Program-made: the position numbers and the translations under genes
Assembly (NCBI GenBank): GCA_018894105.1
Contig: CM032129.1
Coordinates: forward strand, 17,796,968 to 17,860,967
Length of the DNA stretch: 64,000 bases
DNA from: Jacaranda mimosifolia
Lineage: Eukaryota; Streptophyta; Magnoliopsida; Lamiales; Bignoniaceae
Reading direction: 5' to 3'
Part shown: positions 20,886-33,880 of the stretch, one piece after another
Layout: every line of letters starts with the position of its first letter
Position numbering within the stretch: the stretch's first letter is position 1
Notes under the pieces: generated by a model
Databases searched by the model: none
What the model saw: only the letters and a program-made list of their open reading frames with translations
What the model was told of the DNA's origin: nothing

Positions 20886-23800
20886 TTATTTAAACTCATC
20901 ACCCTCTACAAATTGATTGTCCATGTTCAGCCTATCTCTATTATATATAGATCTAAGTTGGCTCTCCTTGATAGAGTTCTCTCTAGTATTTACAGTCTCA
21001 AGTCGAGTATTCACTATTGGGGAAGGAGGTATCATTAGTATTTACAATGCCATCCCTGTTGATTTCGGTGAGCAACTGGAGATCATCCTACCCTTTTCCA
21101 TCAAGCCTATTGTCCAATTCATTCTCTACAATGGCGCCATTTACTAAGGAGTCAAGAGAATTAGAATTACTCTTGTAGCTAAGCTTGTCATCCTCAGATT
21201 CATCACGCCTCTGAGGTTGAACTTGCCCATTATCATTGCTATTTATAACAAAAATCCTGAATATCAAACAAGGAAAGATTAAAAATTCAACATCACACAA
21301 AGCCTTTAAAATTATTACCGCTAAAATAAAAAATAAACCATATATAGATAATAATTCGACCTCTCCACAACACACCCTAAAAGAATTAAATTATAACAAA
21401 CACAAAAAAATGAAAAAATAAAGAAAAAGTAAAGCAGGCTTCAGTAGATGATACACACATGGTAATCCCTCATACAAAGATACTTATCATGGCAAAGAGA
21501 TGTATGTCCAAATATACGTAAATAGTATAATATATTTTCACAAGTAGTTTCTGTAGAACTATCTCAACACACCTCCCCAATTGAAACTTGGAAATTTGAA
21601 GATAATAAAAAATTGGAACCAAGTCTTTTGACCTCGCTTGAAGCATTATAAATGGGGACTCTTTCAATCTAGATCTCTTTCCCCATAAGCACATTCTTTA
21701 TTTATATTAAAGCCATTAGTCTGCATTGACTGAAAATATATCTGCCCAAAATGCTACAAGAAAGAAGGATGTTATTCAGCAACGCGATGCATAATTATCT
21801 TAATTTCCTAATAATGACATACCTTAGATCTTTTCTGGTTTTGATGCATTCAAAGCTCTGCTTTAGATATATACATATGATGCTTTTCTTCAGATGTGAT
21901 CTTTTCCCTTGTGGTTGTATAAGAAAATGCATTATTTTCGAATCTTTTTCTCTCAGGATATACTTTATTGGAATTTCCATGTTCTCCATACATGTTAATA
22001 GTATCTCCATACTTCTTATGGTTTTGCTTTTGAAAAATATTCAACTTCTAAATTGCATCAACCATTAATCTCTACATCATGGTCAATACTGGATTCACAA
22101 GTGACACTTATTCCAGGCAAAGCCATCATACCATTAAAACTAAGAGGAAAATGCAGAGCATACTGAATCACATAGCCAGAAGGATAGAAAACAAGCAGGT
22201 AATAGTTTTTCTTCAGAGAACTCAAATCGCCATGCAGATCATTGCCTTTGCAATTGTTGAAAGCTGATGCAATTGCCCTAGATAGAGAACTCAATCGCCC
22301 AGTTGCATCTACAACAACACCACTTACTGTGTTTCTCCAACCATTACTTCCATTCCTTATTCGACTAATAGCAGAAAGGATAACTGGAGGACCAAATACG
22401 TAGATACTCTGCTGAGTTAGCACTTGTAATCTTGAATTTGGCAACCTATGAACTTCAAGTTTTGCCATCAAGCTGGATCCACTATTTCTTGCCCTATAAC
22501 AAGCATTAGTGGATTGAAAACTAACTAATTCTCCTGAATAAGAAATAGCGAAAATGTGACTTTTCCCTCTTGAGGAATTGATCATAATCCATTGGATATC
22601 TCAACTAAAACTTATGTCTTGTATAACCTGTGAAAGCATTACTGAATATTAAACTTAAATGCCTATAAAAATGTTCAAGTAAGGAAAGACATGAAGACAT
22701 CTTACAGCATTAGTCAAACCACATTGCAGTCTGTAAAGCTGGACATAAGATGGACCAGAAGTAGGCCCAGTGGAGCCCCCAGAATGTCCAGCCATTATTC
22801 AAAAGATGTTTAGTTGTGACCCTGAATCGAACCATCACCAAAAAGGTACCGCTGGGATCAAAGCACAATGATGAAATGTGGCTTTTATGCACCGTAAATT
22901 GTGCTATTGCAATTTTGCTGATGATATCTCTGACAATAAGCTAATAGGTAAAACAATGGATGAACCATAACAATTTAATATCAAGTTGAAATTGAAGATT
23001 TACAAGCACCAATTAAATGCAGAAGAAAACCATTTGAGTATGCTAGACAATTTAAGAACGAAAAACTTACAAATCTATGTCAACCAAGACAATATGCAAT
23101 GGCATTAGTGATACCCTAAGTTCAAGGTCTCTTATATATGGCAGCAATATTGAGAAACATATATTTCTAAGTTCATGAAATAAAGTTCATAAAGAGCTCA
23201 AGGAAGTAATGTTTTTGTAGCAAAAGCAATTCAACATTGGGCAAGGCAAATCAGATCGTTCCACAAACCAAAAATAAGATGTAGACCTGTGAGGAATACA
23301 ACATACCATGCCAACATTGTCTACATCCAGCGAAAGTCCATTAGCAACACTATAAAACTTTCCATGAGCAGTCTTAGACTGACAATTGTTACCTTCAGGT
23401 AACAACTCAAAATAATACTTCAATAGCTTCTTATACCCCATGTCCCCTAAAGTTACAATACTAGTAGCAATTTGCTTGCTTGACTCTTTTGGATAATGTG
23501 TAAAGAAGCTTCCATTTGAAGCAAGACAAGGGAAACTAGGTGAAGAAGTAAAATGTTGTGGACTCACACAACCAGAATTTGAAATTACAACTTGACTCCC
23601 CACTATAAGTCATCCATCGCGGGTCCACAGCTAGGGGCCCAACACCAATATTTTCAGATCCATAACATCTAGTTGTTACTGGATTTGTAACAAGTATATA
23701 TTCTTTCTCTAGTGTAGTAGCGTTCAGACAACGTATCTGTAAAATAAATGTATCAGGGCTTAAACAAGACAAAGGTGAAGAGGACAATTTGTAGCTCATA

Positions 23801-26435
23801 ATTCATGCTCTTGCAATTTTTTTCCAAGAACATACCTGATTCGATTGTAAGATGGCAACAACCCAAGAGCTACATCACACTAAATAGATAATTGCTCTAA
23901 ATCTTAAAAGATGTACATATGATTGAGATCTCAAGGAATAAAACCAAACTATCGTTGGAACATAATTACCATAACTCACTCATGGCATTGTTGGGTGGAC
24001 CTATTATAAGGAGTACATGACCCCTCCTAAATATTAATACCTCCAGAAAAGGATCCATCATCACAAATAACCAGTAAAGAATGACTGTCTCCAAAATTAT
24101 CATCAGATTGGTTTGAGCTAGGGGTTTTGGTAACATTTGCAAAAATGAAACAAGACCATCATGCCTAGAAACTAGGTTACACACATTATTTGCTACTTTA
24201 ACATCCCATACCTAAAATCCACAACTGTATCCCAACAAGAGAACTTGCCGTGTGATACCTCTTTCCAGTTCTAGTTTGTTAAACCCAACCCAGGAAACCT
24301 TTAATTAGGAAATATGGAAACATAAATAGTTAGTTTACTAAAATGATCTCAAATGCAATAATTCGAGAATACACACCGACTACAAGGTGAAGTTGGATGA
24401 GTTTAAAAACGCTGATAGAAACGACAAAGTAATGTTAGCTAAGATAATCCTTTAGGTGATAGTCATAAGCATAAGGAATCAAAGCTAAAAGCTTCAACTT
24501 AGGATAGCTGACATTTGCATGTGATGTACTCATAAAACTTGGATAGAATCTCATCATAACCTTATACCATAAATTTTCAACAATAATGCATATGGTCAAA
24601 TTTGATCTCACTTATATATATATATATATATATATAATAAAAACCACTTCCAATCACATTTACAATCACATTTTATGTCCACAGTTAAAAAGATACTGAC
24701 TTTTAGAACATTTACAATACAGGAAAATAACAAGGGACGATAAGCTGGACCAGTAAAAAATTTGTCGGAGGTATCGCAGGATTTACCAACTTTTTAGAGG
24801 ACATCTACAATAACTTATCTTGCTTCCAGAATGGAGCCCCACCGCTTTTTTCTAGTAATTGCGACAACCTTATGAGTTTGCTTAATCTTTTTATATGATA
24901 ATAGTGACACGCTAATGCAAGTTATTTATTTATGTTTATCTCAAAGGTATAATTGTATACTAAGTTTTGGTTGTTTTTTTTATTGAATATAAGAATAAAT
25001 GAGAAAGTATTTGAAAAGATAGGAGAAAACATGGTTTATGTCTCAATCTACAATAACCCCCTCCCCCCAAAAAAGAATAAGTTTCCAAAAAAATTGCTAA
25101 AACCATAAAGAAAAATGCCTCCATGAACCTATGAAAATTGGATTTTATGGATTTCACATAGGGGATTGACGACAAAAGTTCCATAACATTCAAGAAAGGC
25201 TCACAATGTTCAATATAGATGGCGACAAAAACTCCCCCACAACGATAAAAGCAAGAAAAGCTTAAACTATCGGACTACCGAACAACAACATGTTCTATAG
25301 GAGATCATTATAGTAAATGCTAGTAGTTCAATAAACTGCCTAATGCTAAAATCGTAGAAATTAACTTAAAAGGCAAGCTATCACGTCTTCTTAGTATACC
25401 CTAGCTTAATGCATCCAAAAGGAAAACTATATTCACTTACCGACACAAGAGGAGACGACATAAATTTTCACACTAACAAGAGCAAAGACATGTCGATTAT
25501 CTACAAGCTCAATAAAATAAATATTAGTTCAATTAACGGCACAACAATTACAACTGTCAAATTAAATTAAAAAAGCAAGATTGTCATGAAATGTTAGAAC
25601 AACTGCATTGAACAATCTTTTCATAACCCTTCCCTCCTCAATCATAAATAGATTAAAATAAACACCCACTCTGACCAGAAAAGGCCTTAACCCTATATAA
25701 AACCTATATGGGAAGTAGGCTATTACATCAACCATTTTTCCAATGCAAAGCAACAAACATTTGGAGAAATGAAAACAAAAATGAATTATATAATGAAATA
25801 ATAACAAATACCATCAGTATGCTAACTGCTTAGAATAGTTATATGTTCCTCAAGAGTGCTATACAGAAGGCAAAGTCATGATTCTAATGGTTTGAAAGAG
25901 GAGCTTGCTTGGCTCTACATACATAAATTAACCTCATGATCGGCAGATAGTACAAATAATCTTGTTGACATATTCCTTCTGAGAACCTTCTATTTTAGCT
26001 AAAATTATATCTCGTAGATGCATGCATGCGAAAACTAATGGTAACAATTAACTACTAATCGTTCACAAAAAAATTATTTTTTTTCACAATTCAAGAATTA
26101 AAACAACAAAAAAATTCACTAAATCATGCATTCAATTCGAGGTGCAACATATTAACAACTTATAAAAACCCCTTTATACCAAATTCAAAGGAGAACCACA
26201 AAAAAAAGATAACCTTTTAAAGCCTCAGCTGATCATTATTGGTCTCTCTGTCCCTTTCCATGATAGTTGAAGCTGTAGATGTAATAGACCTCATGATGGA
26301 GGCCACGGTGGATGCACCAAAGGAAATAATTCTCAAGTAACATGAAAGAGTCTTAAATGAGATCCCGTTATTAACCCTACCCGAACGGGGCACCAGTGCT
26401 CCACCATCACCACTTTTCTGGCTATCATTCTTCAT
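20886..26435 (-). pseudogene. ATG18-like: ATG18-like (PROPPIN/BCAS3 domain, plant f/h type) pseudogene
   Basis: ATG18 proteins are WD40-type beta-propellers that bind phosphoinositides in autophagy. The f/g/h group in plants also has a BCAS3 domain. Seven exons can be traced on the minus strand: 26435-26229 ('SYLRI'-type N-terminus, read 'SCYLRIISFGASTVAS'), 24298-23836 ('RHDGLVSFLQML', 'FYSLRSQSYVHLLRF'), 23736-23307 ('VTLGDMGYKKLLKYYFELLP'), 22940-22706 ('HKSHISSLCFDPSGTFLV', 'YVQLYRLQCGLTNA'), 22627-21823 ('SAISRIRNGSNGWRNTVSG', BCAS3 part), 21720-21573 ('QARSKDLVPIFYYLQ') and 21256-20886 (C-terminus ending 'NMDNQFVEGDEFK' and TAA at 20886-20888). Most internal borders keep GT/AG. Lesions include in-frame stops at 24212-24214, 24027-24029, 23875-23877, 22799-22801, 22601-22603 and 21850-21852, and frameshifts near 24121, 23598, 22820 and 21650. 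The exon 1 donor also appears to be CT instead of GT. The FRRG-equivalent motif reads LQCG. It is a clear pseudogene, with f versus h type unsettled. Confidence 0.88.
24612..24637. repeat. (TA)13 microsatellite in ATG18 pseudogene intron 1
   Basis: A perfect TA run in the roughly 1.9 kb first intron (24299-26228). The intron otherwise shows no element I could identify. Confidence 0.95.
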
Positions 26436-26610
26436 CCCCAAATGGCAACACCAAAGCAAAGAGCCTCACAACAATGTCCAAAATAACGCACCACACAAAG
26501 CTGCTCAGCCCTCTCACCTCTCTAGTGAAAATAACATCCAGAAAACTTGTCCCTTTTATATCGATATTAATTGATATAATCAGAGCCTTCCGCTTACAGG
26601 TATCTACATT

Positions 26611-27450
26611 ATTAAGACTAATGACTGTATTGTGGGCTAAGATTTAAGACTAAACTGAGTGGTGCCTTAACTTAGGTGCTATCTCGAGTGGGGGCGTTAC
26701 AGAGTGGTATCAGAGCCTGGGTTTGTCGATGACCTAGGCATTTGTATATTATTGGGAATTATGACTAAGCTATGTTTAGGTTAGTTTGAGTATGAATTTT
26801 AGGTATTTTTACGTATTGGGAAGCTCTTATGTGATTCAAGGATTTAAGATGAATGTCATCAGTTGATATTAGGAAAATGAGTTTGAGTACTGCAGGGTGT
26901 CTTTGGGATCTTGTTGTATATCGTAGAATAATTAGACTTCTATATTTATGAGTTTATTTTACTTTTATCTAATCATTCTTCTTCTTTTATTCTTAGAAAT
27001 TTGGAGGAGTTAGAATTGATGGCATCTCAAGGAAGTTCTGGTGTACCCGTTCCATCTAGAATTGGATAATGGGGAAGACCTCTCGGGTGACGGGTTATTA
27101 ATCAATGGTTTCCAAGATGAGGGGCACCTGCTTACTCTCAAGCCATGCAAGAAGAAGAGGTTTCGCGAACCCCTTCAGTGGGTCAGCCAGCAGACCCCAT
27201 GGATTAGAGGGGACTGGGATTTAGGCCACATGCTCAATAGCCAAGTGGTGGAATAAGAGTTGTCTATGAGATGCCTGAAGATTAGGCGTTGGAACGATTC
27301 CTTCATCTTTAGCCCCCAAAGTTTTTTAGAGAACTAGATGATCGAAAAGCAGAAGAATGGGTAGAGAACCTAGAAGTCATATTCGATACTTTACGCTACC
27401 CAGACGAACAAAAAATGCAGTTTTCCACGTTCCTCCTAGCGAGATCTGTG
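26611..27450 (+). mobile_element. Gypsy element A: LTR tail, primer-binding site and truncated gag
   Basis: 26611-26701 matches the last ~90 bases of the gypsy LTR and ends GGGGGCGTTACA. The primer-binding site TGGTATCAGAGCC follows at 26705-26717. The leader repeats that of element D, and a gag start region lies near 27019 ('MASQGSSG'). Gag is readable to about 27445 ('RTKNAVF', equivalent to DEQKVRFAVFLLA) and then joins LTR sequence at about 27451 by a large deletion. The LTR tail begins only ~175 bases upstream of the ATG18 start codon at 26435. Confidence 0.8.
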
Positions 27451-29702
27451 AGGAGCTAGGAATGTTTTGGTATGTTGGGTTGAGGATTTGGACCACCGGT
27501 GACAGTGGAATCGAGCAAAAATCGTATGGCGGTGAGTTATGGCGCAGTGAGTTTTCGGCAACAATTGAGCTGCAATCTGATAGCATTTGGAAAAATTAAT
27601 TTGGGGGCTTGTTTGGTTGAGCTAAAAGGCGTATTTTAGTGGTGGTTTTAGCCTATTCTATTGGCGGGCAGTGGAGCTGGGACAGTTTCTTCAACTCCCT
27701 GCAATGATCATGACTGTGTTTGTGGTTTGTGATTTTGGAACTCCAATAATCGAATCTTGGGTTAAAAGTTGGAATGGGATTATGAATATATACATGTATA
27801 TTGTATCGTTTCATTTATAAATCTTATATTATGTCAAAAATAAGGATTTGATATATAAGTTGGATGTGTACATCATGCTTGGATATATATAAATATATAC
27901 ATGTGCTTAATGGGCTCGAATTTGTATTAAATATGATGAGTCTTGGGTAATTAAGTTTATTAAAGAATTTAAAACCCTAACTTGTGGATTTTATGGATTT
28001 GGAACCTAAGTGATAATAATTAGGTTATTTAAGATGATATGGAACCAAGATTCAAGGCATGTGTGTACCATTATAAGCTTAGGGAACTTGGATTTATATT
28101 ATCGTGTAATAATATTAGGTTATTTGAGTTCATTAAAGGATTAAAACCCTAATTCTATGAATTTGGAACCTAAGAATAGAATTGGGATTATTAAGGAATA
28201 TTGGACCATTATTATTTATTTAGTACATTGTGGTAAGACAACTGGATGATTAAGGACCTGATATTATCTCGTTCTTGAGACAGGCGTGATTAGCACGATT
28301 CTATAATGTTTATGTCGAGTCAACCCTAAAACTACCGTATTAACCGAGTAATTAGTGATTTTAGACTGCTAATGGTGTAATTGTAATTATTAAGGTTTAT
28401 TAGAGTTGAATGGGGATTTTGACTATGAATATACTCTTTTGGTTATGTGATGAAGAAGTGGGTCCCGCAAACCAGTAGATTGCTGATTGTTGATTTCATT
28501 TTCTGAGGCTACGGAGGTGAGGGTCTGCCAATCTGGCACTTCTTTCACTTATCTGATATTGTGATAAACCCCTGAGGGTTCCTGCTTCTGTACCGACAGT
28601 GTCATGTTTATTGAAATCTATAAATTGCTTGGAAACTCGATTGTTATCTATTATTTGATGTGTACACCCCTGTGAGGGTTATCACTTATTATTATTTCTG
28701 AATCTTGTTTGTTCTGGCGCCCAGAACTTTTTCCTATTATTTGTCTATCTGTTATCTGATCGTTTTGTTAGCTTACTGTCCTATTATCCAATCGTTTTGT
28801 TATTTTACTGTTTTGTTGTTTGGATATATGTCTAAAAATATGTATCGATTGATTGATATAACCATACATATACTTGGGCCAAGTGCCAATCCTAGCGGAA
28901 TGCTTTGGTATATGGGACACGCTGGGAATACTCCTAGGTGTCAGTGATATTCTGGGGATACCCCTAGGTATTAGCAATGTGCGAGGGATATTCCTAGGCA
29001 TCTACCCTGAATCAAGCTATCGCACTTGGATATGTCTGATTGATTGGAATAAGGTTTTTCTGAAATGCATGTTAAGTTTGTTCCGTTGAACTGCATATGT
29101 CTCGGGTTTGTTTATCATGAGTGTATCCGATTGTTTGTAAACTGTTCACGGAGCAATAAGGAAGGAGAGATTCCTATTTGCTTAACTTGTATTGCTTGTA
29201 TCCTGAAATGTTTCTGTTTATTGTTAAACTATGATCTGTTGAGTTGATTTCTCCTCGACAGGTCCCTACTACTTATTACTACGAATATCCCTCATTAAGT
29301 CCTTTGGACTTACCCCCCGTATTTCATTAATTTTCTCGGATAGGAATAGGTGATGATGATGAACTTCAAGCTTGGATTGAAGTTATATGTTTTGTAATAG
29401 AACATGAGTTTATATTTGTGTATGGGATCACTCGTATGTTAAGTTTTAAACTTATAGATATTGTGATATGTCAAATTTGAACTTAAAGTTTGCAGTATGT
29501 ATGAAATGATGAATGTTATGGGATCAATTAATGCAAGTAAATACTACTTTTATTAAGGTTTGTTTAGGATTGAATCTGTTGCTATCTCTGATAAGTTTTG
29601 AAAACTTTTTTGATAAGCCTAATGACTGTATTGTGGGTTAAGATTTAGGACTGAATTGAGTGGCGCCTCAGCTTAGGGGCTATCTCGAGTGGGGGCATTC
29701 CA
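27451..29702 (+). mobile_element. Gypsy element A, 3' LTR (5' part missing)
   Basis: The first part matches the complement of positions 1-400. Later blocks match LTR2 and LTR3 (for example GGTCCCGC...ACCAGTAGATT near 28460 and CCCTGTGAGGGTT near 28670). The inverted repeat TAAGTCCTTTGGACTTA is at 29296-29312. The end is GGGGGCATTCCA at 29702, parallel to GGGGGCGTTACA. Three 31-base repeats lie at about 28922-29013. Confidence 0.8.
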
Positions 29703-31354
29703 CCCAATATCACAATTTGGTATAAATGATTGGAAATGGAATTAATACCTAAAATGTTGTCCTTGTTAGTTTTTGCCATTCTCTATATTTTGAAACTCAT
29801 GGAAATATATGAATTGGACTGTTATAATGTATGCATAAATATAAATATGAATCTTAGTGGTGCCAAATTTGTAATATTATATAAAAATATTGGTTAATTA
29901 AGTTAATTAGATAATTAAAACCCTAATTTTGTGTAATTGAACCCTAAGCGACAAATTGGCTTATTAGTAATAGTTGGACCATTATATTTGACTTGTGTAA
30001 TGTTTCCAAGATAGTTATAAAGTAGGAATTTGAATTTATTCATTAACCAGGAATGAATATGATCCTTGTAAATATTATGGTATTAACGATGTAATTAGCA
30101 TATCACTTCTCGAAATCTCAGAATTGAACTTTAAAATATAGTATTAATTGTAAAACAACCGATAGTAGAATGTTATCCATTTAATTATTGTTATAGGGTC
30201 AAAATGAGTGTTTTGACGATAAAAGTCCATTCTTTTGGTTAGCTGATGAGGAGCCGGACCCCGTATATTAGTATACCAGAATATCATTACTATGGCTCCT
30301 ATCTGTTCTTCTGGGATATAAACTATCTTCGTTGTTCATGATTCTCTGTGCCTATTCATCTATACTTGATTATGCTTGTTCTGGTGTCGTTCTTTATTTG
30401 TCTATTCATTAAAATTGATTGTACTCATTTTGGTGCCCAAAACTCTTATTGTCCTATCCATTATTGTTCTGTATGCCATACAACTTTATTGACTTTTCCT
30501 TTATTATAGTGAGTTGGGGTCTTGCTGACCAAATTTGTGTTTTGCACTCCTAGTTGAAATCGTTCTGCATAGTGTTTGTATGGCATTGCACGCATCTATT
30601 TATCACTTGTATTGTCATATGTGTAGCCTTGCAGGCATCTGTTTATCACATGTATTGTTATATGGAAAAAATTAAATGGTCGAGTGCTCAGGGTTGAGTG
30701 CCCGGAACAAGCTGTTATGCTTAGGGCTGAGTGCCTAGAACAAAGCCACAACAAAGGAATAAGGAGAATCTACTATGCACATTATACTTTGGGTTTCTCT
30801 TTGTATTCTACTCGGGGAGCTTTAAGGATGGAGAGGTTTCTATTGCTAAATTTAATATTGTTTATGTTTTAGCATATTCATGTTTCTAATTGTAATGTTT
30901 TGCTAGTTGATAATGTGTTGAACTACTGTTTCTTCGATAGATCCCTTCTGTTTGTTTATTGTATTTTCCCTCACTAAGTCCTTAGGACTTAGTCTTTTTG
31001 CTATTCTCTTCCCAGACAAGTCTGTATAAAGGTTGAGGGCTTGAGGTTGCCCGAGAACGATCTTATTTTGTAATACATTAGATGTTTTGTATGTATATAT
31101 AGCCTTCACCTAATCGTAGCGAAGACATAAGACCATTGGTATGTTTGAATGTTTTTGTGAGACTTTTAGCATGTATATACAACACTTCTTGTAGTGTTCT
31201 TTTAAGTTAGAAATTTGCTATCTTTTAAGTTGTAGCATGATGCTATCTGTGAAGCTCGTTGAATTTTATGGGCCTTTTGGTTATCTCTTATATTATGATT
31301 GAAGTTTGAATTTGTGGCATCTCAGCTTATGGGTCACCTTGAGTGGGGCACCAT
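29703..31354 (+). mobile_element. Gypsy element F, 5' LTR (diverged, 5' part missing)
   Basis: A diverged member of the same LTR family: 'TTAAAACCCTAA' blocks near 29920, the inverted repeat TAAGTCCTTAGGACTTA at 30975-30991, and an end GAGTGGGGCACCATA at about 31354 followed by a primer-binding site. It adjoins the LTR end of element A without an evident TG start. Confidence 0.7.
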
Positions 31355-31359
31355 AGGGG

Positions 31360-31372
31360 TAGTATCAGAGCC
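31360..31372 (+). promoter_or_regulatory. Primer-binding site, gypsy element F
   Basis: TAGTATCAGAGCC, one change from TGGTATCAGAGCC (plant initiator-Met tRNA complement), just inside the LTR end. Confidence 0.8.
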
Positions 31373-31435
31373 TATATCATTGAGATTTGTAACATTCTAT
31401 CTAGGTTAGTTAAGATGTGAACTCTTGGGCTACAT

Positions 31436-32160
31436 TATTTAGATAAGCGGGGGGTTCGATTCACTACGTTCCTTTTGGAGGGTTCTGCCTGAAGTTGGTG
31501 GAAGATGATTGATCGAAGATGGACGACTGAAAGAACCCACCGAACTTGGGAAAATTTCACCCGAGACTTCATGAGTAAATTTATGCCAGAATTGGTGAAG
31601 CAAACAAGAGAAAAAGAGTTTATGGACCTTATACATGGGGCACAGTCTGTAAGTCAGTACAAGGCTACTTTTAGCCGATTAATACAATATGCTCCTTATA
31701 TACAAGATGATAAAGGTCGATAATCTTGACAATTCTTGCAAGGGTTGCGGCCAAAGCTTAGGCAAGGCTTGGCTACTTGTGATTTCCCAAATCTCAATCT
31801 GGCAGTGAGCAGGCAATTGCTACTTGAGTTAGAGCTACAGGAAATTCGAAAGATTATGGATAAGGGGCAAAAGGAAAAGATGCGCTTCGAGAGATAGAGT
31901 GATATTGAAAGAAAACAACTGGGACTTCAGGTTGAAAGTACTGTCTAATGAGCCCCTGAAGCTGGTGAGACTGCAAACTTAGCTCAAGGAATAGCTCGAA
32001 AACAATGTGGATTTTGTGGGGGATTTAACCATGAGGAGTTTGGATGTTGGAAGAAGTAGGGTAGGTGTATAGGTTGCGGTAGCGACCAAGACTTCCTGAA
32101 AGATTGCCCTAAAAGAAGAGGCCCAACACCTGCAGGGAAATAAATACAAGTAGCGAGAGC
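31436..32160 (+). pseudogene. Gypsy element F gag remnant with two zinc knuckles
   Basis: From 31505 the reading 'RTWENFTRDFMSKFMPELVK' and 'EFMDLIHGAQSVSQYKATF' gives the retrotransposon gag (capsid) domain in a clean 72-codon frame. Knuckle 1 near 31999-32045 reads C-GF-C-GGFN-H-EEFG-C, a complete CCHC. Knuckle 2 (about 32069-32108) reads C-IG-C-GSDQ-D-FLKD-C, with His replaced by Asp. A TAG at 32056-32058 lies between them, where element D has CAG. Confidence 0.82.
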
Positions 32161-33235
32161 TAGCGAGAGATAGAATATACGGGCTCGTGCGTATACCCTG
32201 ACAAGAGAAGAAGCACCGGACCCTATTGAGGTGGCAGGAGGTATGATTTCTAATTCTAGAAATTGTGATAATGCCATATATGATCCTAGTGTTTTACATT
32301 CTTTCATACCTATTGTATTTCCTTGAACTAAACATACAACCTGAGATTAGGGTTTATTGAATAGAAGTGAGCTCATTGCTTCCCTTACCCCACGTGAAAG
32401 AATTATTTAACCTTCTATGGGGACAAGAATCTTCTCAAAGTTGGAGTTGAAGCAAGGGTACTACCAACTGAAGGCCAAAAGACCGCGTAAAGTACTTACA
32501 CATGATTCTCAGAGCCTTGAGAGAGAGCGTTAGTTGTATGCAAAATATAGCAAGTGCAGACCTTGAATAGAATGTGGCTTTTCTTGGACACATCATATCC
32601 CAAGATGGGGTAGAGGTTGATTCCCCTAAGATAGAGGCAGTAGTCAACTGGAAAAGCCCGAAAGACGTAACAAAAGTTTGTAATTTTCTGTGTCTTATCG
32701 GCTATTAATGAAGAGTTGTATAGAACATTTGTAAAATAGCTTAGGCGTTGACTAATTAACTCAGAAAGGTCAACCATTTGACCAGAATGAGAATCTGAAC
32801 ACAAGACAGTACTAATGGATGGAAATTTTAGAAGATTGCGATTTCTCCATCACCTATCACCCAAAAAGGGTTGAAATGGCTCATTTATTGGTAGCAGAAG
32901 CATCAGAAAGCCTGAGAATGGGTGCTGAGCTGACATTAATACAGCAAAGTATGATTGCAGAGATAAGTGCAATTTGAATCATGGGATGAAATGCGATGAG
33001 CCCAAAGCTAAATATATATATATATAAATGCTAAAACTAAAGGAATATGTTGGAAGTTCTGGAGAGTCTGAGTTCAATACCGAACTAAGATATTCTTCTA
33101 TTCCACAAATGGGATATGCGTGTCGAAAGGAATGGATGAGAAATTGTTGGGTAGGGAGCACAAGTCAAAATACGCTATGCATATAAGCATGGGAATGTAT
33201 TGGGACCTAAAGAAGCAATTGTGGCACCTTCATGG
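32161..33235 (+). pseudogene. Gypsy element F protease, RT, RNase H and integrase remnants
   Basis: Fragments in order: protease flank at 32210-32320 ('DPSVLHSF'), RT at 32430-32770 ('LKQGYYQLK' fused to 'VKYLHMILRALRE', then 'FLGHIISQDGVEVD'), RNase H tail at 32820-32900 ('SITYHPKR'-like), and integrase zinc-finger piece at 33145-33210 ('HKSKYAMHISMGMYWDLKK'). RT and RNase H catalytic cores are missing at the same junctions as in D. It ends at about 33235-33262, where minus-strand copia sequence begins. Confidence 0.78.
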
Positions 33236-33261
33236 AAAATTGAGTAGATAACTATGCTTTA

Positions 33262-33880
33262 GTACACTCAACATTTCTACCTCATTCCTAATGAGAAGGA
33301 TTTCATCAACATAAAGTACAATAACTTGTACACTATTCCCACTAGCCTCTATGTACACACATGGTTTATACACATTTTTGACAAAGCCAAATGATTTGAC
33401 TGTCTTGTTAAAATGTATGTTCCAACTTTGGGACGTCTGTTTGAGTCTATAAATGGATCTATGGAGTTTGCAAACCTTTTGCTCGCTCCATTAGGATGTA
33501 AAACCTTGTGGTTGCTCCATATAAATTTATTCTTCAATGTTGCCATTGAGGAAAGTGGTTTTCACATCCATTTACCATATCTCATGGTCATAATATGCGA
33601 CTATAGCAAGTAGAATCCGAATGGACTTAAGCATTGCGACCGGTGAAAGGTTTTCTCAAAATCAACACCGGGTCTTTGAGTGTAACCTTTTGCCACTAAT
33701 CGCGCCTTAAAGGTCATTACCTCTCCATAGACTCTTAGCTTTCGCTTATAGATCCACTTGCAACCAATGGGAACTATTCCTTTGGGTGGATCTACCAAAG
33801 TCCATACTTTGTTTGAGCACATAGAGTCCATTTTGGATCTCATGGTGTCAAGCCAATATCCCGAGTCTATATCCAACATA
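33262..33880 (-). pseudogene. Copia element E reverse transcriptase (truncated)
   Basis: Minus-strand reading at 33601-33879 includes 'CKWIYKRKLRVYGEVMTFKA' and 'RLVAKGYTQRPGVDFEKTF', the standard copia RT start. Frameshifted continuations give 'LLHPNGASKRFANSI' and finally 'VIVLYVDEILLI' near 33300, the YVDD active site changed to YVDE. RT is cut soon after. RNase H and the 3' LTR are missing, replaced by the gypsy F end. Confidence 0.85.

Noticed and set aside
20886..26435. Intact ATG18-like protein-coding gene
   Set aside because: At least six in-frame stops, several frameshifts and a lost exon 1 donor cannot be avoided by any splicing consistent with the family.
26705..26717. tRNA-like match TGGTATCAGAGCC as a tRNA gene
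   Set aside because: Only the primer-binding complement of the tRNA 3' end, located just inside an LTR; no cloverleaf sequence around it.
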